A stretch of 64,000 nt of DNA from contig JAXBDG010000002.1 of assembly GCA_036320915.1 (NCBI GenBank), positions 4,120,001 through 4,184,000 on the forward strand, written 5' to 3'. Positions 40,596-53,750 of this stretch are shown in pieces; the stretch's first letter is position 1; each line of letters opens with the position of its first letter. Source of the DNA: Linnemannia elongata (Eukaryota > Mortierellomycota > Mortierellomycetes > Mortierellales > Mortierellaceae). The position numbers and the translations under genes are program-made. Under the pieces are notes generated by a model. It was not told the origin of the DNA, did no database searches, and worked only from the letters and a program-made list of their open reading frames with translations.

Positions 40596-42098
40596 CGCGA
40601 AGTCATGAAGGATATGTGACTTACCAGGGTCTTGGAGCGATACTCCTCGATAGAGTAACAGATAACGACAATGCAGGTAGCCAAACCGACCCTGCGACCG
40701 ACAAGCATCCCTGTCACCATAGGCAAGCATAGGAGGAGTGTCGTCTCGAGACTGGGGCCGACCAAGGGCATGGATCGGGTCTGAAAGTTGAGAAAGACCG
40801 ATGCGAGGGCAAGCGAGAGGATGAGACCACAGATACGAGTCGCACCAGTGAACCCTTGGACCGCCGGCAAGAAGAACAAGAGTAACGAGCAGGCGGAGAG
40901 GGAGGGCTGTCGGTCAAAGACGAGACCATAGAAACAACCGAGGCAGGCGGCGATAAGTGAAACGCTCTTGACCAAGAGGAACCGGGCCAGATTTTCAGAA
41001 CCGACCTTGGAAGAGGCGGGATGCTCCTTGAGCCAGAGCAAAAAGGAAGAGAAGCTGATATGAGGGTGCCTCTGCATTGGATCGCTGCTCTTGGGCGACG
41101 CGTAGGATGTAGAGTTGGCTCTTGAGGTTGTGAATGTGGTGCTGGAGGAGCTGCTTTCGCGGCGCAACAAATCCGACATACTGGAAGGTGAGGAAGAGGA
41201 GGAGAGCGACATTGTTTGGGCGGCGGGCCTTTTCGAGGCCAAGGATGGCTTGGAACCTAGTCAAGGGCGAGCAATAGGGGGGAGAAAGAAAGAAAGGAAA
41301 AAATAAGCGTCGCGTTAGCTTGTTTTTATGTGAATAACAGAAAGGGAACACACAACTCGTCACACTTTAAGAGATTAGGAGAGGGTTTTGAAAAAGTAAG
41401 TTCATTATCTCAATGCCGTTCGGCAATGACATGACATGGCTCTCATTTTTTTTTCCAGCTGTATTTCCGCTGAGTGTTGTTTATGGATGGTGCATATGCG
41501 TCGAATGGAAGAGTGTTCAAAAAAAGGTGGTCCAGGGGGGAGGGAGAACAGGCGTGTGCAGTGCAGTTGCGGAGCTATGTAATTGCTTTGCAATTATTTG
41601 TTTACCTGAGGGAGACACCGATCGATGGGTGATAGTAGAAGATGGAGACGAGTTGGAAAAGAAGGCCGAAGATGATGATGAGGAATAAGACGAGGTGGAG
41701 GTCCTTGGCGAAACAGTAGAAGGATTCGCTATTGACGGAGCGACAGTAGCCGACTCCTTTGCTGCTGTTGCTGCTGCTGTCGTGTTGATAGTAGAATCCA
41801 TTGGGCTCTCTGAGGTCTTTGCTGAAGTCGAGGACAAGGTCAAAGAGGGGGTGATGGCGGCGACGATGGAATTGTTCTTGTTGCTTTTGCTGTTGGGGTT
41901 GTTGTTATTGCTGGAGCGTGTAAAATGAGGTTCTGCGTCGTCGCCTGGTTCTAGACAGGTTGTAGTTGTGCTTGTTGACTGTGTGGTCATGGCTGCACTA
42001 GTTGCTGTTGTGGTTGATGTGGTCATTGCTGGAGCCATATCAGGGGAAACAGGGTCGATCGAGGAGGAGGTGGTGGTGAGGACTGGGTCCGGATCCAT
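37260..42098 (-). CDS. membrane-bound hybrid sensor histidine kinase with receiver domain
   Basis: Six exons (41606-42098, 40625-41256, 40177-40385, 39634-39988, 37451-39514, 37260-37322) give 1271 residues. A Ser/Thr-rich cytosolic N-terminus is followed by a region of five or six hydrophobic helices (about 250-415), with SLLLFFLPAVQGF and LLLCLPMVTGMLVG among them. The HisKA phospho-acceptor is His442 in SHELRTPLAALIGWTEL. The ATPase has NLISNAIKFTD, DTGKGI and GTGLGL. A receiver follows with Asp1090/Asp1091 (VLIVDDN), phospho-Asp1135 (VLMDLKMP), Thr1227 and Lys1252 (KPIS). It therefore looks catalytically complete. About 62 extra residues separate Asp1135 from Thr1227. The stretch around residues 815-920 may be a degenerate second receiver. 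Such kinases feed the Ypd1-type phosphorelay; the stimulus is unknown. Confidence 0.9.
40559..40593. repeat. A35 homopolymer inside a histidine kinase intron
   Basis: A 35-base A-run (T-run in the transcript) lies in the intron 40386-40624. It would serve as a long polypyrimidine tract but is also a likely slippage hot spot. Confidence 0.9.
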
Positions 42099-43002
42099 GT
42101 CCACAGGGAGCAGGCGTTGCTGGTTTGCCCTTTGTTGTTTGTGCAAGGCAGGGAGGGAGAGGGAGAGAAGGAAAGAAGAAGAGTGTGAAAACGAGGGTAT
42201 TGTCGAGATTAAAGTGAGAGAAGGAAAGGATGTCGTTACCCCGACCTAATAATAATAAGAGCAATAATCGCTAAAAGTGGGGGGGAGGAAGGATTAGCCA
42301 AACTTGAATTTCTTTGTCAGAGATAGACAGAGAGGGAGAGATGGACAGATAGATAGGATTGACGGATTGTTGTTCAATGTTGGAAAAGAATGAAAGGGGG
42401 AGAGATTATAGACAAGGAAAGGGGGTGAAGAAGAGAGCAAGAGGAAAGAGAGGAAACAAGGATGTGAATTGAATTGATTGCGATCGGTATGTGTGTTTGT
42501 ATCTGTAAATGAATGTGTGTATGCATCTCAAAAGGGATGCGTGCATGGTGTGTATGTGAATGTGTCGGTGAATAAGTGTGTAGGGGAAACTTGAAGGATA
42601 TGCAAGCAAATCAATGAAATGAGAAAAGGTTGCCTTTGTTCTCTCCCTGACCACGTTGTTTGACGCCTTTTTTTTTTTTTTTTTTCTTCAATTGACAAGG
42701 CAATTGTTTGTTGGCGGGACATGAAGTTGCAGGTGCAATTGACTATCTCTTTTCTTTTTTTTTTTCATCTGTTCTATTTTGCTCTACTTCGTCGTTTTGC
42801 TCTGTTCACGTTGACAACACAGACTTGATTCATCCAAACTTTTGTTGGTTGTTGCTTGCTGCTGCTGTTAACCTGCGGGTTGTTTTATGTTTCTCTTCTA
42901 TGTCACTTCCAGACAGGTTATCTTTACTCTTCTTTCCTCGTATGTTTTTCCCTCCAATTTGAACAACAAAAAAAGTAGACCAAAATAAAGGGGTGAAACC
43001 AT

Positions 43003-43029
43003 TCATCATCATCATCATCATCATCATCA
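43003..43029. repeat. (CAT)n trinucleotide microsatellite
   Basis: About nine CAT units inside the gene-free region, on the 5' side of the histidine kinase gene. Confidence 0.85.
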
Positions 43030-43881
43030 CCACCATGGTATGGATGGGTGTGAATGAAAGAGAGAGAGGGAGAGAGAGAGGACGGATTGACAGGTTGTTG
43101 GGTGTTGTGGAGAATAGTTGTTGTGGGTGTGTGAGCGTGTGAGGTGAGTGTGTGAATAATACCCTCGTACCTCGCCCGAGGAGAGGGGAAAGGAAGAGAG
43201 TAAAAAGGGAATAAAGGCTGAGAGCAAATTGGATGTTTGATGCACGATCATCAATCCATTTGTATTAATAATAGCCGCCTCACCTGTCGATTAGAGCGAA
43301 ATGACGATAGATTATTGCCTCTCTTTGTTTGTTGCGTTGTTTGTTGAATTGAATCAATGTACAGAGGATGTGATGCGTGTTGCTTATATGTTTGGTGGGC
43401 GATGAGTGTATGTGTGAGATTGATATGTAATGCATGAGAGAGAAGACAGAGAGAGGAAGAGCGAGAGGAAGAACGAATGAAAATGAAAATCGGATATTCC
43501 TGGGAAGGAAGGAAGAAACACAAAGTGTGCGTGCGTGCGTGCGTGTGATGAGAGAGAACGAGGAGAAGAGTGGAGCGAGAAAGAGGTGTTTGGAGAAGGG
43601 AGGAAGAGCATTGTTCGGAAAGGGCAAATGTGGCAGTGTGGCAATATGCGATATGTGCATGCTGTCTTGAATGTTCTGGGTGTGTTTGTGGGTTATGTAA
43701 ACGAGTATATGGTGTATGAGAGTGTGTGTGTGTGTGTGAGCGGGCTGATGAAGCTGAAGTGTTCGTGTCTGAGTGATGCGGTGTATTTGTCATAGAGTGA
43801 GTGTGGAGTAGGTTTCTGGGTCAGCCAGATATATTTACTGTAGCTGTTGCTCCTGCTGGTTGTTGCTGTTTGTGTGCTTAC

Positions 43882-43907
43882 CGAGAGAGAGAGAGAGAGA
43901 GAGAGAG
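43882..43907. repeat. (GA)n microsatellite
   Basis: About thirteen GA units in a generally purine-rich strand. Confidence 0.85.
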
Positions 43908-44233
43908 TTGTAGAGGGAGTGTGACAGCCAAAGAGGTTGGCGGGTGGAGAAGGAAGGGTAAGGAAGGGAGTGCGCCGAGTAAGAGAGAAAGGCCGGAGTG
44001 GAAGTGATTGCTGTTGCTGTTATTGCTGTGTTGATGTAAGTTGCTGTCCGAGTATGGAGGGAATAAAGTGAATGAGAGTGAAGGAAAGAGAGAGTATGTG
44101 TGTATGTGAGTGTGAGTGTGAAAGTGAGTGTGAATAAGAATGGGAGAGTATGCGAGTGAGAGTGAAGGAGAGTGTTGATGAGAATGAGTAAAGGTGTGAG
44201 TCGATGATCGAAGGAAGAGAAGAGGAAAAGAGT

Positions 44234-44262
44234 ATTAATGAATGAATGAATGAATGAATGAA
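44234..44262. repeat. (GAAT)n tetranucleotide microsatellite
   Basis: About seven tandem GAAT/AATG units followed by purine-rich sequence. Confidence 0.8.
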
Positions 44263-45274
44263 GAAAAGTGAGTTGAATGAGATTAAGAAGATACAAAAAA
44301 AAGGGTGATGAAGATTAAAGAGAAGAAGGGAAAAGAGAAGTGAAAAAAATATTCTTTGTTGGAATAAAAAAGAGAGCAGAACAGAGCGGAGAGAGAGTGA
44401 GAAAGAGAGAGGACATGGATGACAAAAGAGGGGGGAAACACGGCCAGTCAAGTGAAAGGGGAGAAGGGAAGGGCTATTGAATGCTGATTGATTGAGTTGA
44501 GAAGCTATTGAATAGGTATTGAATAGGAATATGAATGAAGTTTTTTGTTGGCTCTACTCCCTCTCTGGCGATGACATCGCACTGCAGCAACTGCAAAATA
44601 TCCACAACTCAAAAACATTGTACACACACACCCCCCACACACACACACACTAACTACGCTTATAAATGTCTTCCTTTGCTTCCTTCTTCTTCTTTTGCTG
44701 TCAATTCGCCGTTGTGTTGCTCACTCTCTCTGTCTATCTCTCTCTCTCTCACTCTGACAAAGTATGTTGTTTTTTTGAAGATCGAGCACAGGAGGCACTT
44801 GCGTCCTTCTCCCTTTTTTTTTTTTTTGTTTTTTTTTTCCTTTTTTTGTTCTCAGCACCACCTGCTCTCTTCTCTTAACTCTCTTCCCTTTTCTTTTCTT
44901 TTATCTCCATCAACACCGTCATTCCTCATCTTCTTTCCTTCATCTTCGTTCCTTTTCCTTCCTTCTGGCATGCTTATTTTTACATCCCTTACCTGATAAT
45001 GATGCCCTTTGTCTTTCAAAGATTAAAAACTGAGAGTGATGATCTTTGCTGAGTAAACAACTAAAAAAATACCCCCGGGCACATGCGACCTGCAGGTAGA
45101 GAAAAAAAAATAAAAAAAGATGCAAGAGACAAAGTAAGGAGAGAGAATAAAAAAAAGAAAAGGAGATCAAAAGGGACAAGAAAGAAAGAAATGCAGACAA
45201 AGGAAAGAGATATAGAGTGCGGGGAATATGTTAGACTAGGCTATGCGTGGCGGAGATATTTCGACAAGCCCATA

Positions 45275-45276
<2 letters not shown>

Positions 45277-45306
<30 letters not shown>
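45277..45306. repeat. A30 homopolymer
   Basis: A 30-base A-run in the gene-free region. No target-site duplication or adjacent retroelement sequence marks it as a retroposon tail. Confidence 0.85.
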
Positions 45307-45308
<2 letters not shown>

Positions 45309-48300
45309 ATGCAACTTCTCCTTCTTCCCTTTGTATATAAATGCAATTGACGAAAGGTCGGCGAGTAAAAGGAAGGGCTGTATGGTTGGCAGAATAACTA
45401 CCTGGTTGACTGGCTGGTAGAAAAACTGACTGGCGTTGGTGGTTGACTATCGGGTCTTGTGAGGATATAGAGAGGCGAGAAGGTGACTTCTGTATGAATA
45501 AGAGTGGTCGGGAATGGATGGAGGGTGACAATGATTGGCGCAGACTGAGGAGTTGGAGAGCGAAGGGGAGTGGAATTGACTCTTGAAAGAAAAAAAAAAA
45601 GGAGAGAATATCGATTGGAGACTTGGAAAGAAAGGCGACAAAGTTGATAATTATCTATAGAAACGAGACAAGAAGGAGGATAAGAAAAAGAACGAAAGAG
45701 AGAAAGAAAAGGAAGGAAGCGGAAGCATGGGGTAGTAAAGAAAGAAAGAAAAAAAACGAAGGAATGCATGCAAGTCAAATCTTGAACTTTGCATTGGGCA
45801 TAGAGGGCAATGCCTTGACCCTACTTGTGTGAGAGAAAGAGAGAAGAAAAAAAGTCCATGCGCCACACTTCCAACTCCTTTCACATTTGTACACAGCATT
45901 GTTCATCTCGACTCCAACCTAAGGAAGTGCCACTATTATTTTACTCCCACTCCTCACTCCACTAGCGCCCATCCTATCCACGATCGAGCCATTTCATACT
46001 TTCTGTACTCTTTCCTTTTTGTTCAGTCCTTCCTAAGACGACAGAAACTTTAGTTGCTTGAAAAGAAAAAGAGGTGTCAATCATTCACTCTTTCTTCCTC
46101 GGGTCAGATCCCCCCCCCCCCGAGATATATATCGTTATTCTCCTAACTCTACCTTCATCGTTTCTAGACCGGCAACAACCACAATAACCGTGTTCCTTTT
46201 CTAGCCCAGATTCTTATTCCCATCCAACCTCGACACCTTTTTAAACAACCATTTTTTTCTTTCCTTTCCTCTCCTTTATTTATTTCATCTACCACGTCTG
46301 TCTTTCTCAACTAGACCTACACGGTACACTCTACCCTGTGTCTGTCTCTCCATCCAGTGCTACGGTTACGCATGAATACAGGCGACAGTGTACATCAGCA
46401 AGCCAATCATTCCTCGCGTCCCACGCGTCTAGGATGTCTAACATCACACAGGAAGGATAATGACACACCGCTCGTCGTAAAAACTCGCTCGTACGTAAGG
46501 TACGTAAGGAAGAAAAGTGCGACCAGCTATTATAATTGTGTCTCTTTTGGTTTTGTTGCAATTCGACTTTGACTCCTGCATTCAAAAGACGTGCTGTACC
46601 TACTTCACTCCTTCACATCCAATGAGGATAATAACAAACAAATAACAAGGCAGCGAATGAGTATGCAAAATGACTCAACAACAAAGTGCAAAAAGACGAT
46701 AGCAGAAAAAAAAAAAAGGGCGAGGGGGGAGAGCAGAGAGGACATCTTTTCTTGGGAGACAATCCTTTCCTTTCTCTTGAGGTACATGGTTCGATCATTA
46801 CTCCTTATTTTTTTCTTTTTTGTTTTGTTTGTTGCGATAAATCAAAAAAGCGTGTTTGTTCTTTCCAAGAAAGTCGTTTGCTTTCTTAATGCTCTTCTAT
46901 GCTCTGCTCTGTTTATTTGTCCGCTGTCTCTCCCTCCACTTTTTTTTCGTCCCTTACCTGTGCCCCTTCCACTTTATTTGCTCAAATAAAATAAGATCAA
47001 TTCAATCAGAAATGAATGAACAAATGACATCATTGATTTTTTTTTGTTCTTCTCCCTTCCTCGACTTCTTTATTCCCTCCCTCACTCTCCCCTCGGACAC
47101 CCAATGTGCTTCTGTTTCCCAGCACAAAACGCGTCATACGCTAATTCTGCCCAATAAGATTCCAACGGACCCGCTTCTTTTTTTGCTTTCCCTTTTTTTG
47201 CTTTCCCTTCTCTTTTGACAGCTGCTTGTTTGCGTTACTCTGCGTTGCGTTGCTTTGCTATTAGTTGTTGATGACTGTTTTCGACTCTTCTCTCTCTTGA
47301 AGAGCTCCTCTTCTTTCTTCTTTGCAGCAGCAGCTTACTTGAAAGAAGAAAAGATAAAGAAAAAAAACACCCCCAACTTTGCAATGACGACTTATTTCTC
47401 CTCCTCCTCTCCTCCTCTTCTTCTCCGATAGGATGGAGAATCGGGACTAAAAAAATCGAACCATGGTGACAGGTCGGTAGCCAGGCCACTAAACATACGA
47501 CAACACACATATTGTTCAATTCTTGTTCTCTAGCTACAGGTATATCTAGCTAACCTATGCACGAGGGCGTAACTGACTCCATTGCAAGTGCGTACGAGTT
47601 TGTTCGCTCGCTAGTGAGATTGCTGGGTGGGTGACTGATAGGAGAAAGAAAAGGAAGGATGAGAAGGGAAAGGGGGTTGAGAGCAGGACATGTGTGAATG
47701 AATCCGGAGTAAATTTACCCTTGGACTCCCTTCTCTTAATGATCTCGTTCTCTTAATGCCGTTCTCTTAATGACAGAATGGAATTGGAATCAACCTTCTT
47801 TCATTCAAGCGTCTATCCATAGTTTTTTTTTGAGGCTCCGTAATGCTTTTATGAACAATTACTTCATACCTGGATCCCTCTCTTTCTCCGTGCATGGGAT
47901 GGTTCATGGGATTCAAAGAATTAGACAGCGGGGAAGTTGGGTGGGGTCAGTCTTCAGCCCTTTTTGTTTTTCTCATTTAACCCAAAAATAAAAAATTATA
48001 GAGCGCGCATATGTCTCTGAGCGTTCAACGCATATATTGTGTTCTTAGGTCAATGACACCCTTGGACCCTTGTTTTTTTTGAAGCCCTTCTTCTCCCTTA
48101 CTCCTCTTGGCTACTTTCGTTGCGAAGATATGACGATGTACACTCATCATTGATCACTATTTTGGCGGGTTGGAGACAACAAAAATCACACCAGCATCGT
48201 CATAGACGTTTCCCTTTCTTTTTCTCATTCACCATCATCATCGTCATCATCGCAGCAGGCTCTTCATGATAAACCCCCTCTCTCCTATCCCTGGCTTAGC

Positions 48301-50811
48301 CAGACTCGCCCCCCTATCCCCGGTCGTATCCACATACTTCTCACTAACAAAAAAAAAACTTCTTCATCAATCGTCATACTTGTTCATGAGATCCTCACAA
48401 AAGCCCCCACAATCTCACCATATTTTTTTTATTCGCCCATCTCGTTGTAGTATGTCTCGGTCTAGTTCGCATGGGCATTAGTGTTGAGACCATTTACTGG
48501 CATGGGTGTATGCGTGTGTATCTGCTAGCTAACCAGAGTTCCAACTCGGATCTAGCTAGAGAGAGTTGGTCCTTGTGAATTTGATCCGCATTGGTAGTGC
48601 TTGTCTTCAATGGGAATGGGATGGTAGGAGGGTGGCACTAAGATGAGTCGACGCCGAGTCGTTTCAAGGCGTTAGATGGGTTAAAAGTAGGGGGTGTTGG
48701 ATGAGCGTTATGAACTAAGACGTGGGAAGCGGGATTGGGGGGGACGGGCAGGTTGAAAAGGGAGAGTCCATGCACATTGATGTCGTCGTTATCGTTCTTA
48801 GTTCGTTGGGCGATAAAAAAAGCACTCTAGTCTTTATCCGTCCATATTTCTTTTTTATTCCTCGTATTTGGAGGGGAAATAATGCGATAGAAGCACACAT
48901 GCAAAATAGCGGTTATACATATGCAGGATTTTAAGACCCAATTATTTGCTAGAAAAAAAGGGCTTACCCCCTTTGATGACTCTTTTTTTTTAAGTCTGAG
49001 TTGTTCACATTTACAAGTCGTTGTAGCATGTCGTATGGCCTGTACGACAATGACGGGAAGGAAATCCTTGAATTGCCGCAATATCAGCTTCTCCCGCCGC
49101 CCCTTGAATTAATTCCTGATCATTTTTTTCCAGCTGTATTTTTTTTAAACCCTTCACAGAAGAAAGGGAGAGAGAGAGATGTGATAGGGGCACAAAAACA
49201 ATACACAAAACAACAAAGTAGAACGAAGGACAGGAAAGAAGGACAACAGAAATGGAGGGACAGCGGAAGGGAGAAGAGGGGGAGGGATCTAAAGTGACTC
49301 TTTTTGCATTTCTCCCTCCTTCGAGAGATATCAACAAGGCACTAGCTCTGCATTGGTCCCATTTTAGCTTACTTTTGTAAGGCCCTAAGCATGCTCTGCG
49401 TCCAACACTAAATGACGCTAGTATTGGGTTTAGAAGGGATTTGGGATGCAGGAAAAATAAAGAACTCTCGCGTCGTTGCACCCCTCAATTGCATATAAGG
49501 TTCAAACCGTGAATGGCTTTGGAAGATGTAGAAGAAGGAAGGGAAGAAGGGAAGAGAGGTGGGTAGACAGGAAGGTGCGAGCGCAGAGAACAGCATAGTC
49601 TAAGTGAGGGAAGGGAATTTCTGTGTGGTAAAAATCTTTTAGCTCTGGAATTGAGTTTTTCTGATGGGTGGTTTCGATGTATGCGCGCATTTCCGAGTTC
49701 TGATTGTGTTTTATTGTCCCTCGTGTCAATCATCATGTACCGGTACGGTACCTTTTTTTTTTATATATGTTCATCTAGCGCCTGTGTGATGTAAAGAAGG
49801 TCATGGTTTGACAGGGGTACTATCTTGTGCTCAGGAATTGTTGTAATCGAAAGGTCATTTTTCCTTGTGATAGGTGGACAAGGGAGACAAAGAAAGAAAA
49901 AGAAAAGGTGCTGTGCCGAATGCCAGCGTGCCTTTTTTTTTTTATTTTTTATGTAGTATCTCCAATGATTTGGTGGCGTATTTCCGTAATTGATAGTGCG
50001 CCTTGCCATTTCTCATTCCTGCATACGAACAATTACATCTGTTCAACCCTACGCGTTCAATATCATCACCCTTTTTTTTTCAGTTGACACTACAAAATGC
50101 TTTTCCGTTGAAGGACATATCTTTTTTATTGACGAGAACCAAACAAAATACACCAACCCCGCAAATTCCCAAAACCCCATCCGGCGGCGCCTGCACTCGT
50201 AGTGTCCTGCTCCTGATTCCTGGTCAAACATTCACTTGCCTAGCATTTCCACCGCAAAGCAATGATACCTTGTGTCTAAGTTCGATCGTATCCAAGGGCC
50301 AGCTGAGTCACTGGTAGCTGGTGGCAGACAAAATCTATCCTGAGTGTTCGGCAGTATGTTGAGACCACCTAGCTATAGAGGGGATCGAATAGCAGAGTCT
50401 TGAAGGCGTTGGTCCTGTGGAGCGGGTTGATGCTGCCAAACCATTCATAGGGTTGGGTGTGAGTCGATGGTGAAGAAAAGGAGATTGATAAAGAAGGAAA
50501 AGTCAAAGGTGGTGGTGGTTCATGAAAATGACCTTCGTTGTTGATGATCACAGGTCACTAGTACGATCTCGTTCGGCCATGATTCAATACATACATTAAA
50601 ATCTCAGCAATGAAGAACAAAAAGAGTCGTAGGCATGGTTGGTAGCTGCACAACTTTTCTTTTGTGTCACTCACAAGTCAACAGATACAAGCCAAGTCGA
50701 TCCGCTTCTTCCCATCCGCTTCTCATATGCACATACCATCACCACTCACCACTCTTTGAAAAAATTGATTTCTCTCTCGCCATCCCTTTAGCTCGTTCAC
50801 CCTCCCTCCTT

Positions 50812-50945
50812 CCTTCCTTCCTTCACTCCTTCCTTCCTTCACTCTTTTATTCATTCACTCATTCATTCACTCATTCACTCATTCACTCCTTCCTTTGCAC
50901 CTTCCTTCCTTCGTTCATTCATACATCCTTTCATTCTTTCATTCA
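50812..50945. repeat. degenerate CTTC/ATTC tetranucleotide array
   Basis: About 130 bp of imperfect CTTC, CACT and ATTC units. One frame reads as a Ser/Phe/His-rich open frame, which I treat as a by-product of the array. Confidence 0.8.
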
Positions 50946-53405
50946 TGAATTCGTTCGCAGCATGCACCCATCAACCTTAACTTTTTTCTCTGCATCATCG
51001 TGCTCACTCCCAAGCTGTTACACGACTCCAACTCCGACTCCAATTAGGCTATATACTGTACATACGCGTCTCTTCCTACTCATCGAGCTGCTGCATTATT
51101 GCTTGATGCTAGGCAGCTGGCTCGTGTTGTGCAGGAGCCTTATGAGCCTGCATTCCATGGACAGTCGCCTCCTCGTGTTTGCTTGGACGATATTTTTCCT
51201 GGTTAATGGCTTTCTTTAAACATATTGGCGGGATCAAAAGAATAACTCTCCGGTCAGGACTGCGATGGCCTCTTCATTCTGGTTTTGATGTTCCTGCTGC
51301 GGCGGTAGATCAATGAAGAGCAGGAACGACGAGGTCCTATGCAGTTGGGGCAGTGGAGGTAAGACAGGGAGCCAAAAGAAAAAAATGTTTGTAAAGAAAA
51401 TAGTGGCGTTTTCATTTGCACTGAAAATCCAACAATCTGCCTCTCCGTGTGTTTGTTTTGCGATGAACAATGGACACAGTAGGTTCGTACCGGAATGAGA
51501 GTCTTCACACGTTACCTATTTCTCTACATAGAAAAGGCGTCGGTGTCGCTGTCGTTGTCGGCTTGGACGTGTTTCTTTTTTGAGGCAGGAGAACACGACG
51601 AGGAAAGCACGGACGGAGAAGGAGTTCGTGAACTTGGTGCGACTATCTTGGTGTCTTTGTTATTCGGTGTGGGTAGGCGATTTTGTTTTGATCTTTTGTG
51701 GTTGTTTCTGTATTGTTCTGGTTGCACCCTTCAGAGTGTATGCTGTCGTAGGTAATGGAAGGCCGACAGTAAGTGAACTAATGTGAAGGGGATGGAGAAA
51801 GGTTAGGTGCTGCAAGTCGTGGTTAGAAAGAGAAAAGAGAAATGAAAAAGAGAGGCACAAACTAAACAAGGGAGCATCAAAGGCCTTATGATAACCCCAC
51901 ACACACACACTCTCTCGTCACTCTCCAACGATTACACTCAGAAGAGCCATGTCCAACTACCTTGCAGCATTTCTTTCTTCTCTTTCCCGCTCTACGCCCA
52001 TACAGCTTTTTTTTTCTCTTTCAGGCTCTGTGTTGCCTCTTCCAGCAGGGTGTACAATGACATGATGACATGTATCAATAAGTGCTCGGATCTCTGCCAT
52101 GAATCGAGCCTAGACCCTCGATTCTTTCGTGTCAACAGCTCTGGATGTTGGCCAAGAACGCGAAAGGGCAAAAAGGACATGCCCCTTTGGCCTCGTGTCC
52201 CCTAATAGTCAGTACTTCCATGGTGCTGCTATCCGAGTGGATAGCGCCCTGAAAGCCTGCCGACCGGCCAGTTCCGATCCGGTTCTCATACCGGTATCAC
52301 CTGCCAAGTATCTTGCCATAGACATAAATAAGCCCATAGTCATCTTAGTTGGAACTTCAGATTGCAATACATTATATTCCTACTTTTTACCTTTGTTCCT
52401 GTAGGCCTTGTCTGCCTTTCGTCACAATAGCCTCCAAAAGCGGCGCGCCGCAATACAAAAGAAAATGGGGATGATGGAAACAGAAAAAAGGACCCTAGTG
52501 GTTGTCTTTCGCGTACAATTTGAGACTAGGTGGCATCTATCCTCCTCTTTTTACTTAAATGCTATCATCCAAGTTTTGTTTTGAGTGGCATCAACTTTAT
52601 ATCTTAGTCGCGCCGTCCTCGATCAAATTTAAAGACTTGACTCGGGGATTGGGCTCTGTAATGTGGAAGCCAATGGCAGGCCAGTGGATAACTTCTTAGA
52701 TTCCAACTCTGAACAGGGCCCTGCACATACTCTGTAGGAGCATTGAGGCGTGCCATTGCTTAGTGCCATTGCTGCAGGTCACCTTTGGCAGGGTCGATCA
52801 TGCAAGTGAAATGGGTGAACTGTTTGCGTCGAACGATAAGGAAGTTCGATTCTCTATCAAAGGGCCACACGATCACACATATATATATCCCATACCTCCC
52901 GAAAAAAGTTGATCGTTACTTGACACCTTGAATACTTCGTCTATACCCAGAGTATCATCTCCCATCTCCCATCTCATACTCCGTCCTTGTGACATCTCTA
53001 TCCTCTACATCCCGCCCTGTCTCTGTCCCCGCCTAGATTCTCAACATCACGCCTACCCAGCGTCCTGTACCGAACAACTAGACCAGAAGCAGCACTCCAC
53101 AACAGCACTCGCATCAACTACCGCAAGAACAATCGCAAGCACCCTCGCAAGAGCTGCCACACGAACGATTTCCCCCACAGAACCCTAGCCATATCACCAC
53201 AGAACCCTATCAAGAACGTTCATCGGAGCGTTCACAATAGACTTGCACAACCGTCGAGCACACCTTCATTCGCTCTTGTAAGGCATTACTGTTGGATTCG
53301 CATTCCAGATAAGGAGTATATGTTATTTTCCATAGCTAACCTTTTCACACTTCCCCGCCTCATTAGGTTTTTCGCGTCCTCCTTCCCGTCAGACAACACT
53401 ATTCA

Positions 53406-53750
53406 ATGGTGAAGTTTCTGATCCTTCAGTCTGCTGCAGTATTTGCTAGCTTGAGTGTCGTGTTTGGGTGTTACTCAGAACTCAATTACCGAGAGAAATC
53501 TGGATTGATGCATTACATTGCAAACTATGGATGTGACAGACTCTGTGTTTGTGTCAAAAACGTGAACACGCACACCATCTATAAGAGTAACTCACAAAGC
53601 ACAAAAGCATTTAGCAGTACTGACTGTACAGGAAACTATGATGAGATCGAAGATGAGATTACCAATGGAGAATGGGTAAATAGCATTTCTTTTGGACCTA
53701 AAGGAACTTCTAAAGGCCCTTATGGTTGTCCAAATAGCTTTCCTTATTAA
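53406..53750 (+). CDS. small secreted cysteine-rich protein
   Basis: An intronless 114-residue frame. The N-terminus is a clear signal peptide (MVKFLILQSAAVFASLSVVF, with cleavage likely near residue 21). The mature part of about 93 residues has six cysteines (22, 43, 47, 49, 74, 108), enough for three disulphides, and a C-terminal part with EWVNSISFGPKGTSKG. I do not recognise a named family. The size and cysteine pattern are those of fungal secreted effectors or antimicrobial-like proteins, but this is only a class resemblance. A TATA-like ATATATATAT lies far upstream at about 52880. The tail-tube-like gene starts 506 bp downstream on the same strand. Confidence 0.7.
   Translation: MVKFLILQSAAVFASLSVVFGCYSELNYREKSGLMHYIANYGCDRLCVCVKNVNTHTIYKSNSQSTKAFSSTDCTGNYDEIEDEITNGEWVNSISFGPKGTSKGPYGCPNSFPY

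Larger units (their letters stand above)
42099..53405. other. 11-kb region with no supportable gene
   Basis: All long open frames here translate into Ser/His/Leu/Phe or Arg/Glu/Lys low-complexity protein and follow CT/GA-rich tracts. I looked for exon chains, tRNA box sequences and transposase motifs and found none I would defend. Upstream regulatory DNA and leader of the histidine kinase occupy the left part (42.1 to perhaps 44 kb). A short stretch near 49029-49100 (SYGLYDNDGKEILELPQYQL) is protein-like but isolated. Confidence 0.5.

Noticed and set aside
43251..43793. 180-codon minus-strand frame with Ser/Thr/His repeats
   Set aside because: It comes from GT/GA-rich simple sequence and three overlapping frames look alike.
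45277..45306. Retroposon poly(A) tail
   Set aside because: No reverse-transcriptase sequence, gene copy or target-site duplication lies next to the A-run.
50635..51219. 194-codon plus-strand frame with Phe/Ser/His repeats
   Set aside because: It is generated by the CTTC/ATTC array, and the remainder has no family features.
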